Part shown: in pieces, positions 36,004 through 44,300 of the stretch
How the letters are laid out: every line of letters begins with the position of its first letter
Numbering within the stretch: position 1 is the stretch's first letter
NCBI RefSeq assembly: GCF_001418015.1
Contig: NZ_LIQG01000029.1
Span: forward strand, 87,566-151,565
Source: Lacinutrix mariniflava
GTDB taxonomy: Bacteria; Bacteroidota; Bacteroidia; Flavobacteriales; Flavobacteriaceae
Reading direction: 5' to 3'
DNA length: 64,000 nt
Made by a program: the position numbers and the translations under genes
The notes under the pieces: generated by a model
Databases searched by the model: none
What the model saw: only the letters and a program-made list of their open reading frames with translations
What the model was told of the DNA's origin: nothing

Positions 36004-36939
36004 ATGATGATGAAAATTGTACAAAAAGTATTAGCAGGAATTGGTCTTTTATGCTTAGGAGCGTTATTTATAAATGCTTTTCAGGACGCACCAACAGACG
36101 AAAATTTAGAAAAGAAAATTATTAACGATTATAATGTTTACGCTTTACAAGTTCCAGATTATTTGGATTTTGCAGGTGAACGCATGCCATTACATAATCC
36201 AGATATTTTAGAGCGTATGGATAAGGAGTTACTTGTAAATACGTATTGGCAATCTAATGGTTTGTTAATGTTTAAACGTGCACAAAAGTACTTTCCTATA
36301 ATTGAGCCTATTTTAGCTAAAAATGGTATTCCAGATGATTTTAAGTATTTAGCGGTTATTGAAAGTGGTCTAACAAATGCTAAATCTCCAGCGGGAGCTA
36401 GTGGTTTTTGGCAGATAATGAAAGCTACAGGAAAAGAAAATGGTTTAGAGGTAAATGCAAATGTAGATGAGCGTTACAATCTTGAAATGGCAACACAAGT
36501 AGCTTGCGATTATTTAAAGAAATCTAAAGCAAGTTTAGGTTCTTGGACTAATGCCGCAGCAGCATATAATGCTGGGAATTATGGTGTGTCTAAACGATTA
36601 AAAGCACAAAAAGTAGATAGTTATTACGATTTGCTTTTAGGACAAGAAACGGGTCGCTATGTATTTAGAATTATGGCTTTAAAAGAAATCTTATCTAACC
36701 CAGCAAAATATGGGTTTAATTTTAGATCTAAAGATTTGTATTCAGCAATACCAACCTATAAAGTTGCTGTAGATACGGCAGTTACAGATTTTGCTCAATT
36801 TGCTAAAGATTTAGGTATTAACTATAAGATTTTAAAAATTCATAATCCTTGGCTGAGAGAAAACAAGTTAAATAATGCTTCAAAAAAGCAATATTTTATA
36901 GATATTCCAGAAAAAGGTTATTATTCTACAACACCATAA
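36004..36939 (+). CDS. Membrane-anchored lytic murein transglycosylase (MltD-like, no LysM)
   Basis: 311 residues. The N-terminal hydrophobic segment (about 8-25) is an anchor or signal. The SLT domain has the catalytic glutamate E120 in LAVIESGLTN, followed by SPAGASGFWQIMKATG, NVDERYNLEMAT, and AAAYNAGNYGVSKRL. It cleaves the glycan strand of peptidoglycan with formation of 1,6-anhydro-muramyl ends. MltD normally carries LysM repeats; none remain here. Three consecutive ATG codons can serve as start. The stop directly abuts the cardiolipin synthase start. Confidence 0.9.
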   Translation: MMMKIVQKVLAGIGLLCLGALFINAFQDAPTDENLEKKIINDYNVYALQVPDYLDFAGERMPLHNPDILERMDKELLVNTYWQSNGLLMFKRAQKYFPIIEPILAKNGIPDDFKYLAVIESGLTNAKSPAGASGFWQIMKATGKENGLEVNANVDERYNLEMATQVACDYLKKSKASLGSWTNAAAAYNAGNYGVSKRLKAQKVDSYYDLLLGQETGRYVFRIMALKEILSNPAKYGFNFRSKDLYSAIPTYKVAVDTAVTDFAQFAKDLGINYKILKIHNPWLRENKLNNASKKQYFIDIPEKGYYSTTP

Positions 36940-38400
36940 ATGATAGAGTTATTAAAAGACGATTGGTTCAAATTAATTATTGTAATTAATTATTTACTAG
37001 CTATTTCTGCTGTAATAACTATTTTATTTAGAAATATTAATCCAACAAAAACACTAACGTATATAATTGCTTTAGTGTTTTTTCCTTTTTTAGGACTTTT
37101 AGTTTACTATCTATTTGGACAGGAACATAGGAAAAATAAAATATTTAATAGGAAGAATGTTCTAAACCAAAATATTATAAAATCGTTAAATGAAAGTTTG
37201 GAAAAAAACAAACAAGAGTTAGACGATTTGGAAGGCGATTTTTTAAATGATAAAATTCGGTTGGTAAGATTACTTCAAAAAAGTGATAAAGCACCTTTAA
37301 CAAGATGTAATACAGTTGATATCCTTAAAAATGGAGAAGTTAAGTTTAAGCGGTTATTTGAAGATTTAAGAAATGCTAAACACCATCTTCATATAGAATA
37401 TTATATAGTTAAAGATGATGAAATAGGATCACAATTATTAAATATACTATGCGATAAAGCTAAAGAAGGATTGGAAGTTAGGTTGAGTGTTGATGATGTT
37501 GGTGCAAGTATTTCTAATAAAATGAAGACCAAGTTAAAAGACAGTGGCGTGCAATTATATTCTTTTATGCCTGTACTATTTCCAAAGTTTACTGGTAGAA
37601 TGAATTACCGTAATCATAGAAAAGTTGCTGTTATAGATGGGATTATTGGTTATGTTGGAGGTATTAATGTTTCAGATGATTATGTTAACAAGCCGGATAG
37701 AAAAGAGTATTGGAGAGATACAAGTATACGTATAGAAGGAGAGGCAGTTGTTACTTTGCAGGTGCAGTTTTTAATAAATTGGCAATTTGTTTCAGATTCT
37801 AATATAGAAAATATTTCAAAAGACTATTTTCCAAATAAAGGTTGTAAAGATAATGTTGCGGTACAAATAGCAGCCAGTGGTCCAGATACAGATTGGGCTA
37901 ATATTATGGATGTCATGTTTTCTGCAATTACATCTGCAAATAAATATATTTATTTAACCACTCCGTATTTTATTCCAAATGATGAATTTATAATGGCGCT
38001 ACAAATTGCTTCTCGTAGTGGAATAGAAGTGAAGTTGCTAATTCCAGACGAAAGCGATTCTTGGATAGCTAAGCATGCAACAAACTCGTATTTACAACGA
38101 TTGTTCGATGCTAATATAAAAGTATACCGTTATACAAAAGGATTTATACATGCTAAAACAATGGTTGTAGACGATATGTTTTCGACTATAGGAACCTCAA
38201 ATATGGACTATAGAAGTTTTAAAATTAACTTTGAAATTAATGCCGTTATTTACGATAAGCAAACCAGTGAAGATATGAAAACAGATTTTATAGCCGATTT
38301 AAAAAATGCTACAGAGATGATTCCTGAAGAATGGTCGAAAAGATCTAATGCTAAAAAGCTAAAAGAAGCGTATTGCAAACTTTGGGCTCCGCTATTATAA
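36940..38400 (+). CDS. cls: Cardiolipin synthase (phospholipase D superfamily)
   Basis: 486 residues. Two N-terminal membrane helices (about 10-55) with the PLDc_N pattern (INPTKTLTYIIALVFFPFLG) are followed by two HKD motifs: NHRKVAVIDGIIGYVGGIN near 226 and IHAKTMVVDDMFSTIGTSN near 404, each giving H-x-K-x4-D. It condenses two phosphatidylglycerol molecules, or PG with PE, into cardiolipin at the inner membrane. It begins at the base after the transglycosylase stop, so the two envelope genes share a transcript. Confidence 0.93.
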   Translation: MIELLKDDWFKLIIVINYLLAISAVITILFRNINPTKTLTYIIALVFFPFLGLLVYYLFGQEHRKNKIFNRKNVLNQNIIKSLNESLEKNKQELDDLEGDFLNDKIRLVRLLQKSDKAPLTRCNTVDILKNGEVKFKRLFEDLRNAKHHLHIEYYIVKDDEIGSQLLNILCDKAKEGLEVRLSVDDVGASISNKMKTKLKDSGVQLYSFMPVLFPKFTGRMNYRNHRKVAVIDGIIGYVGGINVSDDYVNKPDRKEYWRDTSIRIEGEAVVTLQVQFLINWQFVSDSNIENISKDYFPNKGCKDNVAVQIAASGPDTDWANIMDVMFSAITSANKYIYLTTPYFIPNDEFIMALQIASRSGIEVKLLIPDESDSWIAKHATNSYLQRLFDANIKVYRYTKGFIHAKTMVVDDMFSTIGTSNMDYRSFKINFEINAVIYDKQTSEDMKTDFIADLKNATEMIPEEWSKRSNAKKLKEAYCKLWAPLL

Positions 38401-38481
38401 TACTCGTTTTATAAACAGCTTTTTCTTAGTTAGAATAGTGTTTTTAGAATTAAAGTTTCAAATACATTTAATGTTTTAGAC

Positions 38482-38516
38482 AAAAAAAAAGCTCACAACA
38501 GTGAGCTTTTTTTTTA
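38482..38516. terminator. Bidirectional terminator after cls
   Basis: The stem AAAAAAAGCTCAC / GTGAGCTTTTTTT with a 4-base loop lies between convergent genes. Confidence 0.87.
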
Positions 38517-38542
38517 ATCGAATATTTTAAATATTAGCTTTA

Positions 38543-39124
38543 CTATCTCGAAGCTCTTCTTTGTGCTCTCATAGAACCACCTTGTCCGTAATGCTGTTTT
38601 GGAGCACCTTGAGCACGTTTCATGTTTGCTTTCATTTCTTTAATCTGCTCCTTAAGCATATCATTCTTATCAAGTTTTTGAGCTTCATTAATAAGAATAG
38701 TTGCTTCTTGTTTTTTACGCTTAGAAAAAGCAATACCAGCTAGATTTAATTTAGCCATCGCCATATCTTGATCCATACTTAAACCTAAAGTAACGGCTTT
38801 TTTAAAGTGCTTTTCTGCTGTGTTCATATCGCTTTGAGATACCATAATACCTTGTAAGTAATAAAAATATCCTTGTTGCTTAGTGACTAAAGCTGCTTCA
38901 GGATTCTTTATCTTACTAAGCCATTGTTGAGCGCCAGGAAAATCTTGTTTACGTAATTTTAAAAAGGCCAGTAATATAAATTCATTTTTAAAATATAGAA
39001 ACACAAAAATGAGCGCTAAGAAAATAAGCATGATACCATTACCAATACCACCTTCGGTAAACTGCCATACAGCCGTTGCTATTATTAGACCTGCAATTAT
39101 TAATTTAAAGACTTTATTATACAT
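38543..39124 (-). CDS. Membrane-anchored TPR-like protein
   Basis: 193 residues with two N-terminal membrane helices (about 8-24 and 28-48; the first is followed by EGGIGNG) and then TPR-like helices: DFPGAQQWLSKI, GYFYYLQGIMVSQSDMNTAEKHFKKAVTLG and AKLNLAGIAFSKRKKQEATILINEA. The end is basic and Gln/Gly-rich (about 170-193). Well conserved in flavobacteria but without a known role; it is probably a scaffold in the inner membrane. Confidence 0.72.
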   Translation of the reverse strand: MYNKVFKLIIAGLIIATAVWQFTEGGIGNGIMLIFLALIFVFLYFKNEFILLAFLKLRKQDFPGAQQWLSKIKNPEAALVTKQQGYFYYLQGIMVSQSDMNTAEKHFKKAVTLGLSMDQDMAMAKLNLAGIAFSKRKKQEATILINEAQKLDKNDMLKEQIKEMKANMKRAQGAPKQHYGQGGSMRAQRRASR

Positions 39125-39430
39125 TGTAATACGTTTTTAGTGTTTTTTAAGAAGCACTCATTCTAATTTAAGCGCTACATTTGCCATATAAGTCTGCAAA
39201 GAAACTCATTTTTTCTGAAATATCCACCGTTAAGAATTGGATTTGTACTTCAATTAGGCCTTATTTTATTGTTAAAAGGGCTATGCTTTCAAAATAAAAC
39301 AAATCATAATAAAATATTTTTTAAATAAGGTTTGTGTAATTAAAAAGTCGTTGTATATTTGCGCTCAGTTTTAGGGGTGACCCAAAACAAGTTAGATAGA
39401 TTTTACAATTCAGATTTAAAAAATAAGAAA
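39125..39430. other. Intergenic region with divergent promoters
   Basis: About 306 bases between the TPR-like gene and rpmH. The rpmH promoter is at 39331-39361 with a 5' leader of about 60-65 bases. Nothing else was recognised. Confidence 0.5.
39331..39361 (+). promoter_or_regulatory. Housekeeping promoter of rpmH
   Basis: TTTG (39331-39334), 19 bases, TATATTTG (39354-39361): an exact match in both boxes and in spacing to the Bacteroidetes sigma-A consensus TTTG-N19-TANNTTTG. It is the best promoter of this type in the window. Confidence 0.8.
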
Positions 39431-39592
39431 ATGCCAAAAAGAACGTTTCAGCCATCGAAAAGAAAAAGAAGAAATAAACATGGTTTTAGAGAAAGAATGG
39501 CTTCTGCTAATGGTAGAAAGGTATTAGCTCGTAGAAGAGCAAAAGGAAGAAAGAAAATATCTGTTTCATCTGAAACTAGACATAAAAAATAA
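39431..39592 (+). CDS. rpmH: 50S ribosomal protein L34
   Basis: 53 residues starting [20 protein letters not shown] and containing [21 protein letters not shown], the diagnostic L34 core. The longer upstream frame (TTG at 39359) covers the promoter and leader and is not coding. Highly basic; part of the large subunit near the exit tunnel region. It stands alone between its promoter and a terminator; rnpA and dnaA are not adjacent, which is common in Bacteroidetes. Confidence 0.97.
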   Translation: MPKRTFQPSKRKRRNKHGFRERMASANGRKVLARRRAKGRKKISVSSETRHKK

Positions 39593-39615
39593 TGATTAAC
39601 AATTGTTAATATATT

Positions 39616-39648
39616 AAAGGCGTTACTTAGGTGTAACGCCTTTTTTTG
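39616..39648 (+). terminator. Terminator of rpmH
   Basis: The stem AAAGGCGTTAC / GTAACGCCTTT with a T run lies 24 bases after the stop. Confidence 0.85.
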
Positions 39649-39662
39649 TATCCTAGATTTAC

Positions 39663-39670
39663 TATTTTTG
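39663..39670 (+). promoter_or_regulatory. -7 promoter box for carB
   Basis: TATTTTTG followed by C, 22 bases before the ATG, fits TANNTTTG. No good TTTG partner at 19 bases. Confidence 0.45.
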
Positions 39671-39692
39671 CATCACATAATAAAAAACTAAA

Positions 39693-42545
39693 ATGCCAAA
39701 GAACTCTAAATTAAAATCGATACTTATTATTGGCTCAGGACCAATTGTAATTGGGCAAGCCTGTGAATTTGACTACTCTGGAACTCAAGCTTTACGCTCG
39801 CTAAGAGAAGATGGAATAGAAACAATTTTAATAAATTCTAATCCAGCAACTATAATGACGGATCCTTCAATGGCGGATCATGTTTATTTGTTGCCTTTAA
39901 CTACAAAGTCGATAGTTAAAATATTAAAAGAACATCCTCATATTGATGCTGTTTTACCAACAATGGGAGGACAAACTGCTTTAAATTTATGTATTGAAGC
40001 AGATGAGAAAGGAATCTGGAAAGATTTCGATGTAGAAATTATAGGTGTTAATATAGATGCTATTAATATTACAGAAGATAGAGAGAAGTTTAGAGAATTA
40101 ATGCTTGACATAGATATTCCTATGGCACCACAAGCTACTGCTACTTCTTATTTAAAAGGAAAAGAGATTGCTCAAGAATTTGGCTTTCCTTTAATAATTA
40201 GAGCTTCTTTTACTTTAGGTGGAGCAGGTGCTTCATTTGTTCATAAAGAAGAAGATTTCGACGAGTTATTAACACGTGGATTAGAAATTTCTCCTATCCA
40301 TGAGGTTATGATCGATAAAGCTTTAATAGGTTGGAAGGAATATGAATTAGAGTTACTTAGAGACTCAAACGATAATGTTGTTATTATTTGTGCTATTGAA
40401 AATATGGATCCAATTGGTATTCATACTGGAGATTCTATAACAGTTGCTCCAGCAATGACATTAAGTGATAAAACGTATCAAAAAATGCGTGATATGGCAA
40501 TCCATATGATGCGTAATATTGGTGATTTTGCAGGTGGTTGTAATGTACAATTTGCTGTAAGTCCTGATGAAAAGGAAGATATTATTGCTATCGAAATTAA
40601 TCCTCGTGTTTCACGTTCTTCAGCATTAGCAAGTAAAGCAACAGGTTATCCTATTGCAAAAATTGCAGCAAAATTAGCTTTAGGTTACCACTTAGACGAA
40701 TTACAAAACCAAATTACAAAATCTACTTCTGCTTTATTCGAGCCTACTTTAGATTATGTAATTGTTAAAATTCCACGTTGGAACTTTGATAAATTTGAAG
40801 GAAGTGATAGAACTTTAGGTCTTCAAATGAAATCTGTTGGAGAAGTAATGGGAATTGGTAGAAGTTTCCAAGAAGCACTTCATAAAGCGACGCAGTCTTT
40901 AGAGATTAAGCGTAACGGATTAGGAGCAGATGGTAAAGGTTATAAAAATTACGATCAAATTATAGAGAAATTAACCAATGCAAGTTGGGATCGTGTATTT
41001 GCTATTTACGATGCGATACAAATGGGAATACCATTAAGTCGTATTCATGAAATTACAAAAATAGACATGTGGTTTCTTAAGCAATATGAAGAATTATATT
41101 TCATAGAAAAAGAAATTTCAACGTTTACAATAGATACTATCCAAAAAGATTTATTGCTTGAAGCAAAGCAAAAAGGATATGGAGACAGACAAATAGCGCA
41201 CATGTTAAGCTGTTTAGAAAGTGAAGTTTATAATAAAAGAGAAGAATTAGGTGTAAATAGAGTTTATAAATTAGTAGACACTTGTGCTGCTGAGTTTGAA
41301 GCAAAAACACCTTATTATTATTCTACTTTCGAGAGTGATGTTGAAACAGCAGATGGTAAACGTTTTGCAGATAATGAAAGTATTGTTTCTGATAAGAAAA
41401 AAGTAATTGTTTTAGGTTCTGGACCAAATAGAATTGGACAAGGTATCGAGTTCGATTACTGTTGTGTACATGGTGTTTTAGCTGCTGCTGAATGTGGTTA
41501 CGAAACTATTATGATTAACTGTAATCCAGAAACGGTTTCTACAGATTTTGATACAGCAGATAAATTATATTTCGAGCCTGTATTCTGGGAACATATCTAC
41601 GATATAATTAGACACGAAAAGCCAGTTGGTGTTATTGTGCAGTTAGGTGGACAAACCGCTTTAAAACTTGCAGAAAAACTATCTAAATATGGTATTAAGA
41701 TTTTAGGAACTAGTTTCGAAGCTTTAGATTTAGCAGAGGATAGAGGTTTGTTTTCTAATATGTTAAAAGAAAATAATATTCCTTATCCAGAATTCGATAT
41801 TGCTACAACAGCAGATGAGGCAGCTGCAATTGCAGATGTTTTAGATTTTCCAATTCTAGTAAGACCTTCTTACGTACTTGGTGGGCAAGGCATGAAAATT
41901 GTAATTAACAAACAAGAATTAGAAGAGCATGTTGTAAGTTTATTAGCGCGTATGCCTGGAAATCAGTTGTTATTAGATCATTATTTAGATGGTGCAATAG
42001 AAGCAGAGGCAGATGCTATTTGCGATGGTGAAAATGTTTACATTATTGGTATAATGGAACATATTGAACCTTGTGGTATCCATTCTGGTGATAGTAACTC
42101 TTTACTACCTCCTTTTAACCTTGGACCTTTAGTAATGCAACAAATTATAGACCACACTAATAAGATTGCTTTAGCTTTAAATACAGTAGGTTTAATAAAC
42201 ATACAATTTGCAGTAAAAGATGATATGGTTTACATTATTGAAGCCAATCCAAGAGCATCTAGAACAGTACCGTTTATTGCAAAAGCATATGGAGAACCGT
42301 ATGTAAACTACGCTACTAAAGTAATGCTAGGAGAGAAGAAAGTAACAGATTTCAATTTTAATCCGCAGTTAAAAGGATATGCAATTAAGCAACCTGTTTT
42401 TTCTTTTAACAAGTTTCATAATGTGAATAAGAAATTAGGTCCAGAAATGAAAAGTACTGGAGAAAGTATCTTATTTATTGATGACTTAAAAGACGATGAA
42501 TTTTACAATTTGTACTCACGTAGAAAAATGTATTTAAGTAAATAA
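39693..42545 (+). CDS. carB: Carbamoyl-phosphate synthase large subunit, short form
   Basis: 950 residues. It uses bicarbonate, ATP and ammonia (from CarA) to make carbamoyl phosphate for pyrimidines and arginine. Two ATP-grasp halves are visible: SGPIVIGQACEFDYSGTQA (about 13-31) with the first carboxyphosphate domain to about 400, and SGPNRIGQGIEFDYCC (about 575) with the second to about 940. The usual proteobacterial length is about 1070; the missing 120-130 residues are the C-terminal MGS-like allosteric domain, so control by UMP/ornithine is probably absent. The chain ends normally (RRKMYLSK) and is followed by a terminator. carA is not adjacent. Confidence 0.96.
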   Translation: MPKNSKLKSILIIGSGPIVIGQACEFDYSGTQALRSLREDGIETILINSNPATIMTDPSMADHVYLLPLTTKSIVKILKEHPHIDAVLPTMGGQTALNLCIEADEKGIWKDFDVEIIGVNIDAINITEDREKFRELMLDIDIPMAPQATATSYLKGKEIAQEFGFPLIIRASFTLGGAGASFVHKEEDFDELLTRGLEISPIHEVMIDKALIGWKEYELELLRDSNDNVVIICAIENMDPIGIHTGDSITVAPAMTLSDKTYQKMRDMAIHMMRNIGDFAGGCNVQFAVSPDEKEDIIAIEINPRVSRSSALASKATGYPIAKIAAKLALGYHLDELQNQITKSTSALFEPTLDYVIVKIPRWNFDKFEGSDRTLGLQMKSVGEVMGIGRSFQEALHKATQSLEIKRNGLGADGKGYKNYDQIIEKLTNASWDRVFAIYDAIQMGIPLSRIHEITKIDMWFLKQYEELYFIEKEISTFTIDTIQKDLLLEAKQKGYGDRQIAHMLSCLESEVYNKREELGVNRVYKLVDTCAAEFEAKTPYYYSTFESDVETADGKRFADNESIVSDKKKVIVLGSGPNRIGQGIEFDYCCVHGVLAAAECGYETIMINCNPETVSTDFDTADKLYFEPVFWEHIYDIIRHEKPVGVIVQLGGQTALKLAEKLSKYGIKILGTSFEALDLAEDRGLFSNMLKENNIPYPEFDIATTADEAAAIADVLDFPILVRPSYVLGGQGMKIVINKQELEEHVVSLLARMPGNQLLLDHYLDGAIEAEADAICDGENVYIIGIMEHIEPCGIHSGDSNSLLPPFNLGPLVMQQIIDHTNKIALALNTVGLINIQFAVKDDMVYIIEANPRASRTVPFIAKAYGEPYVNYATKVMLGEKKVTDFNFNPQLKGYAIKQPVFSFNKFHNVNKKLGPEMKSTGESILFIDDLKDDEFYNLYSRRKMYLSK

Positions 42546-42568
42546 TAAACATATTTATTATGTTCTAA

Positions 42569-42604
42569 AAAGTGTGAATTATCAAATAATTCACACTTTT
42601 TTTT
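42569..42604 (+). terminator. Terminator of carB
   Basis: The stem AAAAGTGTGAATTA / TAATTCACACTTTT with a 5-base loop and T tail. Confidence 0.87.
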
Positions 42605-42672
42605 GTTAATTATTTAATAGTAAATGATTTAAGATGTTTATTTTTTTGTATTTTTAATAAAATCATTGAATT

Positions 42673-43308
42673 ATGATAAAAAAATTACTTTTCACACTAT
42701 TAACATTTACAGCATTAAATACATACGGACAAACCGAAACAGTCACTATAGATTGGTCTTTTGGATCCAATTCTGATGTAATGCCCGCAACTGCAGCAAA
42801 TAATACAGATAGAACCATTGAGGTTGGAGATACTGTAGTTTGGAATTATTATGCCACAGGAACACATACCGTAACTAGCGAAGCAGGTAGTACAGAGTCT
42901 TGGGATAGTGGTCTTATAGCATCTGGTTCTGGAGTTACTTACAGTAAAACGTTTACTGCTGTTGGTACAAATGCTTATGTGTGTACACCTCACAATGGTA
43001 ATATGTACGGAACAATAACTGTAGTAGCAGATGGAACATTAAGTTCTCCTCAATTTGATGCACCAACAAAGTTTTCTATTTTTCCAAATCCAAGTACTAA
43101 TGTTATGAATATTAACATTCCTACATTAACAGATGACGGTTTAAAACTTGAGGTTTACGATGTTTTAGGTAAGAAAGTGTATTCTCAACAAGTAACAGAA
43201 TTATCTTCTAGAGTAAATATTACGAAGTGGAATAGTGGTTTGTATTTGGTTAGACTATCTTCTCCAGATCAAGATATTACTTTAACTAAACGTTTTGTAA
43301 AGCTTTAA
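42673..43308 (+). CDS. Secreted plastocyanin-like cupredoxin with T9SS sorting domain
   Basis: 211 residues. Signal peptide 1-20 (ending NTYGQ). The cupredoxin domain (about 22-118) has the type 1 copper ligands His65 (GTHTV), Cys104 and His107 (YVCTPH) and Met111. A T9SS type A sorting domain follows from about 132 (FSIFPNPSTN) to the end. It should be a cell-surface or released blue copper protein. An electron-transfer or copper-binding role is likely, though small T9SS cupredoxins also occur without a known partner. Monocistronic, with a terminator on each side. Confidence 0.87.
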   Translation: MIKKLLFTLLTFTALNTYGQTETVTIDWSFGSNSDVMPATAANNTDRTIEVGDTVVWNYYATGTHTVTSEAGSTESWDSGLIASGSGVTYSKTFTAVGTNAYVCTPHNGNMYGTITVVADGTLSSPQFDAPTKFSIFPNPSTNVMNINIPTLTDDGLKLEVYDVLGKKVYSQQVTELSSRVNITKWNSGLYLVRLSSPDQDITLTKRFVKL

Positions 43309-43327
43309 TTATAAGATTTACAGTATA

Positions 43328-43366
43328 AAAAAAGCCTTTAACAATTATGTTGAAGGCTTTTTTTTT
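43328..43366. terminator. Bidirectional terminator after the cupredoxin gene
   Basis: The stem AAAAAGCCTT-AACA with TGTT-AAGGCTTTTT (one mismatch) lies between convergent genes. Confidence 0.8.
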
Positions 43367-43369
43367 ATT

Positions 43370-43924
43370 TTAAAAATTATCCGGAAGCTCTATCTTAACT
43401 TTATAGTCTTTTAATTGATCTAAATAATCATGGTGAGAAAAATCTTGATGGTTAAATTCCGCTTGCCTTGATTTTTTTGTTTCAATACGTTTAAGAGCTT
43501 TTAAATATCTCTTAACTTCAGTTTTATCGTTTAATATTAAGCCAGGAACTTCAATAGATTTACCACTATCATCCTTAGCTACCATTGTAAAATAAGAAGA
43601 ATTACAATGTTTCATTTTACCAGTTTGTATATTTTCTGCTTCAACACGAATACCAACGACCATAGAGGTTCTACCAACATAATTTACAGAAGCTTTCATT
43701 GTAACAAGTTCTCCAACTTCTATTGGACTTAAAAAATCAACTGTATCTACAGAAGCAGTTACACAATAAGCTTTAGAGTGTTTACTTGCGCAAGCAAAAG
43801 CAATGTTATCCATAATACTTAATATATAACCTCCATGAATTTTCCCACTAAAATTTGAGTGAGAGGGTTTCATTAATTCTGAAAGATTTATTCTTGAGCT
43901 ATCAACTTTTCTATAATTTGGCAT
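43370..43924 (-). CDS. Acyl-CoA thioesterase, hotdog fold
   Basis: 184 residues. The hotdog core has the HGGYILSIMDNIAFACASKHS helix region (about 30-50) with the Asp typical of YciA/BACH-type thioesterases, TASVDTVDFLSPIEVGELV, and NYVGRTSMVVGIRVEAEN. It hydrolyses acyl-CoA to free fatty acid and CoA, in the cytoplasm, as a hexamer in relatives. It is the last gene of a three-gene operon with rmuC and a small membrane protein, one base after the latter's stop. Confidence 0.88.
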   Translation of the reverse strand: MPNYRKVDSSRINLSELMKPSHSNFSGKIHGGYILSIMDNIAFACASKHSKAYCVTASVDTVDFLSPIEVGELVTMKASVNYVGRTSMVVGIRVEAENIQTGKMKHCNSSYFTMVAKDDSGKSIEVPGLILNDKTEVKRYLKALKRIETKKSRQAEFNHQDFSHHDYLDQLKDYKVKIELPDNF

Positions 43925-43925
43925 A

Positions 43926-44288
43926 CTATTGTTCGTTATTAGAGGTGTTTAATTCAACCTTAGAAACAAAATATTGTGTGTCACCAAGCCAAAATAATGA
44001 TTTATAGCGTTCAAAATAAGTAAGTTTTACCAAACGACCTTGGTATTTATTTAGGTCTTCAATAACCTTAGTTTCTCCGGATTCTACAGAAAATTTAAAA
44101 ATTTGAGCTTCACTAACACCTTGGCTAATTTCACCTTCCCAGGTTTTAAATACAACACCTTTTCGTGTAAATTTCACTAGTTCACCAGCACGCACACCTT
44201 CACTATAGGATGCATAATATACAAATGCAAAATATCCTGCTACTATAAGTAGTATTGCTATAAAGGTTTTAAATAAAAATTTCATCAT
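43926..44288 (-). CDS. Conserved small membrane-anchored protein of unknown function
   Basis: 120 residues. One N-terminal helix (about 5-24) and a predicted β-rich outer domain with SEGVRAGELVKFTRKGVVFKT near 29-50 and LTYFERYKSLFWLGDTQYFV near 89-108. Homologues are widespread in flavobacteria and sometimes carry the mistaken label '6-phosphogluconate dehydrogenase'; the sequence has no dinucleotide-binding motif and is far too short. It lies 12 bases after rmuC and one base before the thioesterase gene. Confidence 0.7.
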   Translation of the reverse strand: MMKFLFKTFIAILLIVAGYFAFVYYASYSEGVRAGELVKFTRKGVVFKTWEGEISQGVSEAQIFKFSVESGETKVIEDLNKYQGRLVKLTYFERYKSLFWLGDTQYFVSKVELNTSNNEQ

Positions 44289-44300
44289 AGTATTAATTTG

